From: Amnibacterium kyonggiense | GTDB lineage: Bacteria > Actinomycetota > Actinomycetes > Actinomycetales > Microbacteriaceae | Assembly (NCBI RefSeq): GCF_004364555.1 | Contig: NZ_SOAM01000002.1 | Location: forward strand, 186,001 to 250,000 | Length of the DNA: 64,000 bases | Direction: 5' to 3' | Part shown: piece by piece, positions 50,538 to 58,382 of the stretch | Numbering within the stretch: position 1 is the first letter of the stretch | How the letters are laid out: every line of letters starts with the position of its first letter | Translations under genes and position numbers: made by a program | The notes under the pieces: model-generated | What the model was told of the DNA's origin: nothing | Databases searched by the model: none | What the model saw: the letters and a program-made list of their open reading frames with translations, nothing else

Positions 50538-50648
50538 GGGTCGGGGCTCCGATCGGTCGCGGTGTGCGCTCCGCCACATCCTCCCGGATGCGTCGCGTCC
50601 CGGGGGACGCGGACGGGGCGGCCAGGCAGGCTGGAGGACACTGGCGTC

Positions 50649-51629
50649 GTGGCTCTCGACATCCTGTTCCTCGGCGGCACCGGCGCCATCAGCACCGCGA
50701 GCGTCCGGCTCGCCGTCGAGCGCGGGCACCGCGTCACGGTGCTGAACCGCGGGCGCACCACCTCCCGCTCCGTGCCCGACGCGGTCGAGCACCTCGTCGG
50801 CGACGTGGCCGACCCGGCGAGCGTCGACGCCGCCGTCGCCGGCCGGGAGTTCGACGTCGTCGCGCAGTTCCGCGCGTTCACGACCGACACCGTGCAGGGC
50901 GACGTGGACCGCTTCCGCGGCCGGGTCGGCCAGTACGTCTTCATCTCGAGCGCCTCGGCGTACCAGAAGCCGCCCGCTGCGATCCCGGTCACCGAGTCGA
51001 CGCCGCTGAAGAACCCGTTCTGGCAGTACTCGCGCGACAAGATCGCGTGCGAGGACCTGCTCGTGACCGAGGACCGCGAGCGCGACTTCCCGGTGACGAT
51101 CGTGCGGCCGAGCCACACCTACGACGACGGCCTGCTGCCGACCATGGGCGGTTGGACCGACATCGCCCGCATGCGCGCCGGCAAGCCGGTGCTCGTGCAC
51201 GGCGACGGCACGACCCCGTGGACGCTGACCCACAGCGACGACTTCGCCGTCGGGTTCGTCGGGCTCCTCGGCCGGCCGGAGGCGCTCGGCAACGCGTACA
51301 CGATCACGGGGGAGTCGGCCCCGACCTGGAACCAGGTCTACACGTGGCTCGGCCGCGCGGCCGGCGTCGAACCGGAGCTCGTGCACCTCTCGAGCGAGCG
51401 GATCGCGAAGGAGGTGCCGGACCTCGGCCCCGGCCTCGTCGGCGACAAGGCCCACGCGATGCTCTTCGACACCACGAAGCTGCGGCGGCTCGTCCCCGAG
51501 TTCACGACGACGATCCCGTACGCGGAGGGCGCGCGCCGGCAGATCGCCTGGTACGACGCCCATCCGGAGGCGCAGGTCGTCGACGAGGAGCTCGACGCGA
51601 CCTTCGACCGGCTCATCGCGCTGGCCTGA
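50649..51629 (+). CDS. NAD-dependent epimerase/reductase (atypical SDR)
   Basis: A 326-residue extended SDR with the nucleotide loop FLGGTGAISTASV (about 7-19) and NRGR after beta2. FISSASAYQ carries the catalytic Ser, but the usual YxxxK reads YSRDK (Tyr and Lys, about 125-129 after the KNPFWQ segment). It resembles atypical SDRs annotated as isoflavone-reductase-like or mRNA-binding CSP41-like. Substrate unknown. GTG 50649 follows GACACT by 6 bases. Its 3' end is followed by a nested inverted repeat, which may terminate it. Confidence 0.8.
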   Translation: MALDILFLGGTGAISTASVRLAVERGHRVTVLNRGRTTSRSVPDAVEHLVGDVADPASVDAAVAGREFDVVAQFRAFTTDTVQGDVDRFRGRVGQYVFISSASAYQKPPAAIPVTESTPLKNPFWQYSRDKIACEDLLVTEDRERDFPVTIVRPSHTYDDGLLPTMGGWTDIARMRAGKPVLVHGDGTTPWTLTHSDDFAVGFVGLLGRPEALGNAYTITGESAPTWNQVYTWLGRAAGVEPELVHLSSERIAKEVPDLGPGLVGDKAHAMLFDTTKLRRLVPEFTTTIPYAEGARRQIAWYDAHPEAQVVDEELDATFDRLIALA

Positions 51630-51655
51630 CCCGGACGGCACCGCGCCGGATCGCG

Positions 51656-51764
51656 GAGCACGACAGCAGGAATTCCGGAGTCCTTCGGCAGGAACCGGGC
51701 GCTTCAGCAGGAACCGGAGGCGCGCTGCTTCCTGCCGACGCGCCTCCTTCCTGCTGTCGTGCTC
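51656..51764. repeat. nested inverted-repeat element with recurring GCAGGAA units
   Basis: Outer arms of 17 bases are perfect (51656-51672 and 51748-51764). Between them the unit GCAGGAA recurs directly (near 51688 and 51706) and inverted as TTCCTGC (near 51729). Five copies lie in 109 bases, so several alternative hairpins are possible. It carries no open frame and sits between an epimerase gene and the deoR-type promoter. Confidence 0.75.
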
Positions 51765-51827
51765 GACCCGCCGGCCCGCTCGGCGGGCCCGTGCGCGCCC
51801 GCGCCTGCGTCCGCTCGCGATTCGATC

Positions 51828-51869
51828 TGTACATCTGTGGGATTCGTGGTTAATCTCACACGAACACAG
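51828..51869 (+). promoter_or_regulatory. promoter and DeoR-type operator of the fructose PTS operon
   Basis: TGTACA (51828-51833), 17 bases, TAATCT (51851-51856). Around the -10 lies an inverted repeat, TTCGTG (51843-51848) with CACGAA (51859-51864), flanked by CTGTG (51835-51839) and CACAG (51865-51869). It is a strong candidate site for autoregulation by the DeoR-family protein encoded immediately downstream. Confidence 0.65.
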
Positions 51870-51904
51870 ATCGTCGGCATCGGAGCCGGCGCGAGGACGG
51901 ATCC

Positions 51905-52681
51905 ATGTACGCGACGGAGCGGCACGCCCGCATCATCGACGAGCTCGACGCGGCCGGCCGGGTGTCGGTCGCCTCGCTCTCGCGCGATCTCGACGTCACC
52001 GCCGAGACGATCCGCCGCGACCTCGACGCGCTCGAGGCGGCCGGCGCGCTGCGCCGGGTCCACGGCGGCGCGGTGCGGCGATCGAGCCTCGTCGAGCTGA
52101 ACCTCGGCGAGCGCGAGCGGCGCAACACCCCCGCGAAGCGCGCCATCGCCGGGAAGGCGCTCGAGCTGCTGGTCCAGGCCGCACCGGCGGCGATCAGCGT
52201 CGACGCGGGCACGACGACCCGCGCCTTCGCGGACCTCCTCGCCGAGCACGTGCCGGCGGAGGGCCTGCTCGACGTCGTCACGCACGCCGTCCCCATCGTG
52301 CTGCGCCTCCAGGACAACCGCGCCCTCACCGTCCACGCGGTCGGCGGGGTCGTGCGCCCGGAGACCTCCGCCGCGGTCGGTCAGCCGGCGCTCGACGGGT
52401 TCGCGCGGATGCGCTGCGACCTCGCCTTCGTCGGCGCGAACGGTCTCTCGGGCGGGTTCGGCCTCTCGACCCCGGACGAGCGCGAGGCCGCCGTGAAGAC
52501 GGCGATGGTCCGCGCCGCGCGCCGGACCGTGGCGCTCGTCGACTCGTCGAAGCACGACGAGGAGTCGTTCGTGCGCTTCGCCGAGCTCGCCGACGTCGAC
52601 GTGCTCGTCACCGACCGCGAGCCCGGGCGCGAGCTCGCCGCCGCCCTCGACGCCGCCGGCGTCGAGGTCCTCGTCCCCTGA
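51905..52681 (+). CDS. DeoR/GlpR family transcriptional repressor (fructose-type)
   Basis: A 258-residue regulator. The DeoR helix-turn-helix is at residues 1-57 (ERHARIIDELDAAGRVSVASLSRDLDVTAETIRRDL, in parts). The sugar-phosphate sensor domain follows, with SVDAGTTTRAFADLL, VFVGANGLSGGFGLSTPDE and VALVDSSKHDEESFVRFAEL. It is followed by the fructose PTS gene, so it probably represses that gene until fructose 1-phosphate appears, through the inverted repeat at 51835-51869. ATG 51905 is preceded by CGAGGACGG. Confidence 0.88.
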   Translation: MYATERHARIIDELDAAGRVSVASLSRDLDVTAETIRRDLDALEAAGALRRVHGGAVRRSSLVELNLGERERRNTPAKRAIAGKALELLVQAAPAAISVDAGTTTRAFADLLAEHVPAEGLLDVVTHAVPIVLRLQDNRALTVHAVGGVVRPETSAAVGQPALDGFARMRCDLAFVGANGLSGGFGLSTPDEREAAVKTAMVRAARRTVALVDSSKHDEESFVRFAELADVDVLVTDREPGRELAAALDAAGVEVLVP

Positions 52682-52730
52682 CCCCCATCACCGACAGCGC
52701 ACCGCTGCGCCGAACCGAAGGAGCCCCCCG

Positions 52731-54779
52731 ATGCCGGCCCTGATCACCCGTGACCTCGTCATGCTCGACGCGGACCTCGGTCCCGACCGGAAGGACGTGA
52801 TCCGCGCGCTCGCGACGTCGGTCGTCGACGCCGGTCGCGCGACCGAGGTCGAGTCCCTCTTCGCCGACGCCTGGGCGCGTGAGCAGAAGACGGACACGGG
52901 CCTCGGCGGCGGGATCGCGATCCCGCACTGCCGCTCCGCCTCGGTGACCGAGCCCACCCTCGCGTTCGCCCGCGTCGCACCGAAGGTCGACTTCGGCGGT
53001 TTCGACGGCCCCGCGGACATCGTCTTCATGATCGCCGCGCCGGCCGGCGGCGACGAGCTGCACCTCCAGCTCCTCGCCAAGCTCGCCCGCAGCCTCGTGG
53101 ACGAGGACTTCGTCGCGGCCCTGCGGTCCGCGACGACCGCGGACGAGATCGTCGCACTCGTCGAGCGGGCCACCTCCGACGAGCAGGCCCCCGCCCCCGC
53201 GGCCGCCGCGGCCGCCGGCTCGTCGGACCTGCCGCTGCTCGTCGGTGTGACCTCCTGCGCCACGGGCATCGCGCACACCTACATGGCCGCCGACGCGCTG
53301 ACGAACGCCGCGCGGAAGCTGGGCGCCGAGCTCCACATCGAGACGCAGGGCTCGGCCGGCATGACCCCGCTCGACCCGGCGCTCATCGCTCGCGCCGGCG
53401 CGGTCATCTTCGCGAACGACGTCGACGTGCGGGACCGTGGCCGGTTCGCCGGCAAGCCGGTCGTGCAGGCGCCCGTGAAGCGCGGCATCGACCACCCCGA
53501 GGACATGGTCCGGGAGGCGCTCGCCGCGGCGAAGGACCCGAACGCGCAGCGCGTGCAGGGCGCCGGCGCCGCGGCGCAGAGCACGGCCCGCGCGACGAGC
53601 CCGGGCGCGGAGATCAAGCGCATCCTGCTGACGGGCGTCAGCTACATGATCCCGTTCGTCGCGGGCGGTGGTCTGCTGATCGCGATCGGCTTCCTGCTCG
53701 CGGGCATCGGCTCGGGCATCTACGGCTATCAGGTGGTGCTGCCCGGCCCGGGGAACAGCACGGGCGGACTCGCGTACAACGACTGGGCGATCCAGAACTT
53801 CAGCCTGGCGAACCTCCCGCCGCAGGGCCTGCTGTTCTACCTCGGCGCCGCCGCGGCGAAGATCGGGCAGCTGAGCCTCGGCTTCCTCGTCCCCGCGCTG
53901 TCCGGGTACATCGCCTACGCGATCGCCGACCGACCGGGCATCGCGCCGGGCTTCGTCGTCGGGGCGGTCTCCGGCTACCTCGGCGCCGGCTTCATCGGCG
54001 GCATCGTCGGCGGCCTGCTCGCGGGCTACACGGCGAAGCTGATCGGCCGTCCCGCGGTGCCGCGCTGGCTGCGCGGCCTCATGCCGGTCGTGATCATCCC
54101 GCTGCTCGCGTCCATCGTCGCCTCCGGGCTCATGATCCTGGTCCTCGGCGGCCCGATCGCGGCGCTGACCAAGGGGCTGAACGAGGCGCTGACCGGGCTG
54201 TCCGGCGGGGCCGCGATCGTCCTCGGCGTCATCCTCGGCCTGATGATGTGCTTCGACCTCGGCGGTCCGATCAACAAGGTCGCCTACGCCTTCGCGGTCG
54301 CGGGCCTGGCGAGCGGCACGACGGCGAGCCTGCACATCATGGCGACGGTCATGGCGGCGGGCATGGTGCCGCCGATCGGCATGGCTTTCGCGTCCACGGT
54401 GCTGTACCGCAAGGGCTTCACGCAGGTGGAGCGCGAGAACGGCGCGGCGGCCTGGCTGCTCGGCGCCTCCTTCATCTCCGAGGGCGCCATCCCGTTCGCC
54501 GCCGCGGACCCGCTGCGCGTCATCCCGTCGAACCTCGTCGGCGGCGCGATCACCGGCGCGCTCACGATGGCGTTCGGCGTCACCAGCCGGGCGCCGCACG
54601 GCGGGATCTTCGTGTTCTTCGCGATCGACGACTTCTGGCTCTGGGCGCTGTCGATCCTGATCGGCGCGGCCGTCACCGGCTTCGTCCTCGTCGGGCTCAA
54701 GCGGTTCGTCGGCCCCCGGGCCCCGCGGACCGTGGAGGAGCCGGCGCTCGCGTCCTCCGCGCAGCCCGTCGCCGCCTGA
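52731..54779 (+). CDS. fruA: fructose PTS enzyme IIABC
   Basis: A 682-residue membrane phosphotransferase that imports fructose as fructose 1-phosphate. EIIA covers residues 1-150, with the phospho-His66 in GGIAIPHCRS. EIIB covers about 168-270, with phospho-Cys176 in VTSCATGIAHTYMAA. EIIC covers about 300-660, with eight or more helices, including YMIPFVAGGGLLIAIGF and MMCFDLGGPINKVAY. The linkers are Ala-rich. It lies 49 bases after deoR-type fruR, with GAAGGAG before ATG 52731. Unusually, no 1-phosphofructokinase or HPr gene is present in the operon; a strong hairpin follows. Confidence 0.93.
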   Translation: MPALITRDLVMLDADLGPDRKDVIRALATSVVDAGRATEVESLFADAWAREQKTDTGLGGGIAIPHCRSASVTEPTLAFARVAPKVDFGGFDGPADIVFMIAAPAGGDELHLQLLAKLARSLVDEDFVAALRSATTADEIVALVERATSDEQAPAPAAAAAAGSSDLPLLVGVTSCATGIAHTYMAADALTNAARKLGAELHIETQGSAGMTPLDPALIARAGAVIFANDVDVRDRGRFAGKPVVQAPVKRGIDHPEDMVREALAAAKDPNAQRVQGAGAAAQSTARATSPGAEIKRILLTGVSYMIPFVAGGGLLIAIGFLLAGIGSGIYGYQVVLPGPGNSTGGLAYNDWAIQNFSLANLPPQGLLFYLGAAAAKIGQLSLGFLVPALSGYIAYAIADRPGIAPGFVVGAVSGYLGAGFIGGIVGGLLAGYTAKLIGRPAVPRWLRGLMPVVIIPLLASIVASGLMILVLGGPIAALTKGLNEALTGLSGGAAIVLGVILGLMMCFDLGGPINKVAYAFAVAGLASGTTASLHIMATVMAAGMVPPIGMAFASTVLYRKGFTQVERENGAAAWLLGASFISEGAIPFAAADPLRVIPSNLVGGAITGALTMAFGVTSRAPHGGIFVFFAIDDFWLWALSILIGAAVTGFVLVGLKRFVGPRAPRTVEEPALASSAQPVAA

Positions 54780-54790
54780 CCGGCAGCCGC

Positions 54791-54830
54791 ACGACCGCGA
54801 CCCCGGGGACGTCCCCGGGGTCGTGGTCGT
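54791..54830. terminator. strong terminator after the fructose PTS gene
   Basis: Twenty-base arms (54791-54810 and 54811-54830) pair with a single mismatch. It ends immediately before the -10 of the next gene. Confidence 0.75.
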
Positions 54831-54836
54831 TACGGT
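54831..54836 (+). promoter_or_regulatory. -10 element TACGGT, leaderless
   Basis: TACGGT ends 6 bases before GTG 54843 of the NUDIX gene and directly follows the terminator stem. Confidence 0.5.
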
Positions 54837-54842
54837 GGAGCC

Positions 54843-55727
54843 GTGACCGACCTGCCGCCCGGACCGCCGCCGGGCCCGCGGGACCCGGCTGACGGCTGGG
54901 TCGAGCTGCCGGACGGCCGCCGCTTCTGGGGCAGGGCCGGTGCGGCCGGCCTGCTCGTCGTCGCGCCCGACGGGGCCGTCCTGCTGCAGCACCGCGTCGG
55001 CTGGAGCCACTTCGGCGGCACGTGGGGGCTGCCCGGCGGCGCCCGGCACGTGGGGGAGTCCGCGCTCGCGGGCGCGCTCCGCGAGACGAACGAGGAGACC
55101 GGCATCGAGGTCGCGGCGCTGCGGCCGCGCTTCGCCGTCCGGCTGGACCTCGACGTCTGGAGCTACACCACGGTCGCGGCCGACGCGCCCTCCGCGCTCC
55201 CCGTCGCGGTCACGGACCGGGAGAGCACCGCGCTCGAGTGGGTGCCGGCCGACCGCGTCGCCGACCGCGACCTGCACCCGGGCTTCGGCGCCGCGTGGCC
55301 GCGGCTGCAGGAGGCGCTCCGCGAGCCCGCCCGGGTCCTGGTCGTCGACGTCGCGAACGTCATGGGGAGCCGGCCGGACGGCTGGTGGAAGGACCGCGCC
55401 GGCGCCGCCGGGCGCCTGCTCGCATCCTTGTCCGTCCTCGCCGTCGTGGGGATCCCGGAGGAGTCGGGGCCCGGCCCGCTGCCCGTCGTGCGCCGCTGGC
55501 CGCGCGTGGTCGCCGTGCTCGAGGGCGCGGCGCGGGCCGCCGCCGACGAGGACGGCCTCGTCGTCGTCCGCGCGGCCGGCTCCGGCGACGACGAGGTCGT
55601 CGCGCAGGCGGAGGCCGCCGCCGGTGCCCCGGTGACGGTCGTCACCGCGGACCGCGGCCTCGCGGAGCGCGTGCGGGCCGTCGGCTCCGACGTGCTGGGG
55701 CCCGGGCGGCTCCTCGACCTGCTCTGA
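54843..55727 (+). CDS. NUDIX hydrolase with C-terminal NYN/PIN-like domain
   Basis: A 294-residue two-domain protein. The NUDIX domain covers residues 25-155, with the complete box GARHVGESALAGALRETNEETG (positions of G, E, REx-EE-G intact, about 66-87). After a linker, residues about 165-294 look like a NYN/PIN-type nuclease fold: VLVVDVANVMGSRPDGWWKD, SGDDEVVAQAEA and VTVVTADRGLAERV contain the acidic residues expected for metal binding. The combination suggests hydrolysis of a nucleotide-linked compound together with RNA cleavage, which is inference. The closest known partner arrangement is YacP-like. Confidence 0.75.
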   Translation: MTDLPPGPPPGPRDPADGWVELPDGRRFWGRAGAAGLLVVAPDGAVLLQHRVGWSHFGGTWGLPGGARHVGESALAGALRETNEETGIEVAALRPRFAVRLDLDVWSYTTVAADAPSALPVAVTDRESTALEWVPADRVADRDLHPGFGAAWPRLQEALREPARVLVVDVANVMGSRPDGWWKDRAGAAGRLLASLSVLAVVGIPEESGPGPLPVVRRWPRVVAVLEGAARAAADEDGLVVVRAAGSGDDEVVAQAEAAAGAPVTVVTADRGLAERVRAVGSDVLGPGRLLDLL

Positions 55728-55755
55728 GCGTCGCGTCGATCCGCGAGCCGACCGG

Positions 55756-56199
55756 TCAGGCCGGCTGCTCGGCGCCGATCCGCCAGCCCGCGAGACGGGC
55801 GACCTGCGCGTCCGGGTCCGACTCCAGCTCCCGCACGCGCTCGTCCGGCAGCAGGGGGTTCAGCACTGCCCAGCAGCGGACGCGGGCGTCCCGGTCGTGG
55901 CTGAGCACGGCGACGAGGGCGGCGTCCGTCGCCTCGTTCTTCGCCACCTCGCCGCGCACGCCGGCGTCGCGGTCGCCCGCGAGCGCGACCAGCAGGTCGT
56001 GCGGCGCGTGCCGGTTCGACGCGACGCTCTGCCGGATGGAGGGCCGGCCGTGCTCCGCGAGCAGCCGGAGCCGCGCGATCTTGCTCTCCGTGACCGGGGG
56101 CGAGAGGTGCAGGATCGCCTGGTCCCCGGCGGCGAGCGCGGCCGCGTCGTGCCGCATCGCCGCGCGCTGCGCGGACGTGTTGAACCGGATGCAGGACAT
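55756..56199 (-). CDS. HEAT/variant leucine-rich repeat protein
   Basis: A 147-residue protein with a repeating unit of about 24 residues: SIRQSVASNRHAPHDLLVALAGD, then AGVRGEVAKNEATDAALVAVLSHD, then ARVRCWAVLNPLLPDERVRELESD. The pattern of VR, A-N and LL-LA-D matches variant leucine-rich/HEAT-like repeats. It is probably a cytoplasmic binding scaffold; the partner is unknown. ATG 56199 lies 6 bases after TACCGT. Confidence 0.75.
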   Translation of the reverse strand: MSCIRFNTSAQRAAMRHDAAALAAGDQAILHLSPPVTESKIARLRLLAEHGRPSIRQSVASNRHAPHDLLVALAGDRDAGVRGEVAKNEATDAALVAVLSHDRDARVRCWAVLNPLLPDERVRELESDPDAQVARLAGWRIGAEQPA

Positions 56200-56205
56200 G
56201 GCGCA

Positions 56206-56211
56206 ACGGTA
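56206..56211 (-). promoter_or_regulatory. -10 element TACCGT, leaderless
   Basis: Minus-strand TACCGT ends 6 bases before the ATG of the repeat protein gene. Confidence 0.5.
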
Positions 56212-56309
56212 TCGGCGGTCGCCGACAGCGGCCCCGGACGCCGTGCGACGGGGGGCGGCGGCGGGCCCTCCCGGTCCGCTACCCTGGACCGCCATGAGGA
56301 GGTCGCCGG

Positions 56310-56789
56310 ATGTCGGATGAGCGCGATGGTCGCCCCCGCAGGCGACGGGAGGAGCCGTCGAGCGGTCCGGAGACGACCGCCTCGTTCGGATACGAGTTCG
56401 GATCCCGGCTCGCCGAGCTGACCGGGTCCTCCGCGGAGGAGCAGGCGGCGGTCAGCGCGCTGCCGAGCGGGTCGGCGCTGCTCGTCGTCCGCCGCGGACC
56501 GAACATCGGTGCCCGCTTCCTCCTCGACCAGGACGAGACGACCGCGGGCCGCCATCCGTCCGCGGACATCTTCCTCGACGACGTCACCGTCTCCCGGCGG
56601 CACGCGCAGTTCCTCCGGCACGGCACCGCGTTCGAGGTCAAGGACCTCGGCAGCCTGAACGGCACGTTCTTCGACGGCGTCCGGATCGAGACGGCCCTGC
56701 TGTCCGACGGCGCCGAGGTGCAGATCGGCAAGTTCCGGCTCACCTTCTACGCGTCGCGACTCGACCTCGCGGGGATCGCCGCGCGATGA
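56310..56789 (+). CDS. garA: FHA-domain regulator of 2-oxoglutarate metabolism (GarA/OdhI)
   Basis: A 159-residue protein. The N-terminal tail has the phosphorylation motif ETT at 21-23 (target of PknB/PknG-type kinases in GarA and OdhI). The FHA domain covers about 55-150, with conserved Arg81 (GRH), Ser95 (VSRRH) and Asn117 (LNGTF). Unphosphorylated OdhI inhibits the 2-oxoglutarate dehydrogenase complex, and phosphorylated OdhI binds its own tail. GAGGAGG lies 8 bases before ATG 56310. The gene overlaps the ftsR-like gene by ATGA, as in the conserved actinobacterial order. Confidence 0.9.
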   Translation: MSDERDGRPRRRREEPSSGPETTASFGYEFGSRLAELTGSSAEEQAAVSALPSGSALLVVRRGPNIGARFLLDQDETTAGRHPSADIFLDDVTVSRRHAQFLRHGTAFEVKDLGSLNGTFFDGVRIETALLSDGAEVQIGKFRLTFYASRLDLAGIAAR

Positions 56790-57487
56790 GCACCGCGCTT
56801 CCGGCCCGTCGGGAGCCGTCCACCGCCACCGGGTCGATCTCCATCGGCCAGGTGCTCGCGAAGCTCGAGCCGGACTTCCCGGAGCTGTCGCCGTCGAAGC
56901 TCCGGTTCCTCGAGGACCGGGGCCTCATCCACCCGGCGCGGACCGCCTCCGGGTACCGCAACTTCTCCGAGTCGGACATCGCGCGGATCAAGCTCGTGCT
57001 GCTCATGCAGCGCGATCACTACCTGCCGCTCAAGGTGATCCGGAAGTACCTGGCCGACCTCGACGCCGGCCGCAACCCGGAGTGGCCGGGCACGCAGACC
57101 GGCGCGATCACCATCCTCGGCGCCGAGCACCGCTGGACGCGCGACGAGCTGCTCGCGGAGGCCGACGCCGCGTCCGACCTCCTCGCCGAGGCGGTCGCCG
57201 CCGGGCTCATGCGGGCCGTCGACGTCTACGGGGACGACGACGTCGCGACCATGAAGGCGCTCGTCGACCTGCGCAGCGCCGGCATCGAGCCGCGGCACCT
57301 CCGCGCCATGCGGGTCGCGGTCGAGCGGGAGCTCGAGCTCGTCGCGAACGCCCTCCTGCCGCTCCGCCGCCGCGCCGACGCGGCGAGCCGACAGCGGGCG
57401 GACGAGCGCGCGAACGAGCTCGCCGGGGACATCGAGGCCGTCCGCGCATCGCTCGTGCGACGCACCCTCGAGAAGCACGTCTCCTGA
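56786..57487 (+). CDS. ftsR: MerR-family regulator, FtsR type
   Basis: A 233-residue protein. The MerR DNA-binding domain covers about 17-85: SIGQVLAKLEPDFPELSPSKLRFLEDRGLIHPARTASGYRNF, seen in short pieces, with the recognition helix and the wing RTASGYR. The C-terminal 120 residues are helical, without metal-binding cysteines. In Corynebacterium glutamicum the homologue next to odhI (FtsR) activates ftsZ and controls cell division; the same role is inferred from position and length. Its ATG overlaps the garA stop. Confidence 0.85.
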   Translation: MSTALPARREPSTATGSISIGQVLAKLEPDFPELSPSKLRFLEDRGLIHPARTASGYRNFSESDIARIKLVLLMQRDHYLPLKVIRKYLADLDAGRNPEWPGTQTGAITILGAEHRWTRDELLAEADAASDLLAEAVAAGLMRAVDVYGDDDVATMKALVDLRSAGIEPRHLRAMRVAVERELELVANALLPLRRRADAASRQRADERANELAGDIEAVRASLVRRTLEKHVS

Positions 57488-57540
57488 TCCCGGTGCCCGC
57501 GGATCGGCGCGACACGCCGGAATCCCGAACCCGGATGTCG

Positions 57541-57569
57541 TTGCCCGGGTCACCCGCGGTCTGTAGCGT
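57541..57569 (+). promoter_or_regulatory. promoter for the second merR-type gene
   Basis: TTGCCC (57541-57546), a 17-base spacer and TAGCGT (57564-57569), followed by a 60-base leader with GGAAGG before TTG 57632. It shows that this gene has its own transcript despite the upstream operon. Confidence 0.55.
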
Positions 57570-57631
57570 GACCCGAAGAACGCGCCTCTGCTGCCCGCAG
57601 GGACCGCGTGGGGGGTGGAAGGCAGTCCAAA

Positions 57632-58174
57632 TTGACTGAGGTGAATCGGAGCGAAGACCGATACGACCTCGGCTTGCTGTTCACGGACGGCATGCCGGAG
57701 TTGGACGACTCGGCAGGGTACCGCGGTGTCATCGCCGCGCGCGCTGCGGGGATCACGTATCGGCAGCTCGACTACTGGGCCCGGACCGGGCTCGTGGAGC
57801 CGACGATCCGCGGCGCGGCCGGCAGCGGCTCGCAGCGGTTGTACGGGTTCCGCGACATCCTGGTGCTCAAGCTCGTCAAACGGCTGCTGGACACCGGCAT
57901 CTCGCTGCAGCAGATCCGCACGGCGGTCGAGCAGCTCCGTGATTGGGGGATCACGGATCTTGCGCAGACCACGCTGATGTCGGACGGCGCGAGCGTGTAC
58001 CTGTGCACGTCCAAGGAGGAGGTCTTCGACGTCCTCCAGCGCGGTCAGGGCGTCTTCGGCATCGCGGTGAGCAAGGTGCTCACCGACGTGCAGTCGGACC
58101 TCGTGCAGCTCGAGTCCGAGCAGGCGGACCCGATGGACGAGCTCTCCCTCCGCCGCGCCAAGCGCGCGGGCTAG
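57632..58174 (+). CDS. MerR-family regulator (mycobacterial Rv1830-like)
   Basis: A 180-residue protein. The MerR domain covers about 35-105 (YRGVIAARAAGITYRQLDYWARTGLVEP, in pieces; QRLYGFRDILVLKLVKRLLDTG), then a helical C-terminus ending in a charged DELSLRRAKRAG. In mycobacteria and corynebacteria the order is garA, merR, a DUF151 nuclease gene, merR; here the DUF151 gene is missing and only 144 bases separate the two merR genes. TTG 57632 was chosen because GGAAGG is 9 bases upstream; GTG 57641 is an alternative. Proposed to act in cell-division or metabolic control. Confidence 0.85.
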   Translation: MTEVNRSEDRYDLGLLFTDGMPELDDSAGYRGVIAARAAGITYRQLDYWARTGLVEPTIRGAAGSGSQRLYGFRDILVLKLVKRLLDTGISLQQIRTAVEQLRDWGITDLAQTTLMSDGASVYLCTSKEEVFDVLQRGQGVFGIAVSKVLTDVQSDLVQLESEQADPMDELSLRRAKRAG

Positions 58175-58186
58175 GAACTTCGCACG

Positions 58187-58215
58187 AGGGCCCGGGGCGA
58201 TACCGCTCCGGGCCT
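58187..58215. terminator. possible terminator after the second merR-type gene
   Basis: The short stem GGCCCGG/CCGGGCC (58189-58195 with 58208-58214), an inner loop of 12 bases and a following TTCGG. Weak compared with the other terminators of the window. Confidence 0.4.
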
Positions 58216-58276
58216 TCGGTGCGCCCGCACCGGCTTCGAGCACGGCATGGTGAGCACGTCGGCAGGCTGATCTCTG

Positions 58277-58352
58277 TTCCGCAGGCTGCGGAGGTCGATC
58301 TCGGCCTGCGGAAGTGCATCCGGCCTGTCGGGCTGCTCGTCCGGCCTGTCGG
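58277..58352. repeat. inverted and direct repeats between merR and parA
   Basis: Ten-base arms TTCCGCAGGC (58277-58286) and GCCTGCGGAA (58304-58313), followed by a direct repeat of TCCGGCCTGTCGG (58319-58331 and 58340-58352). The region 58175-58382 has no credible gene. Confidence 0.65.
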
Positions 58353-58382
58353 AGTGCGCGCGCGGCTCGAGGCCGAGGCGGC

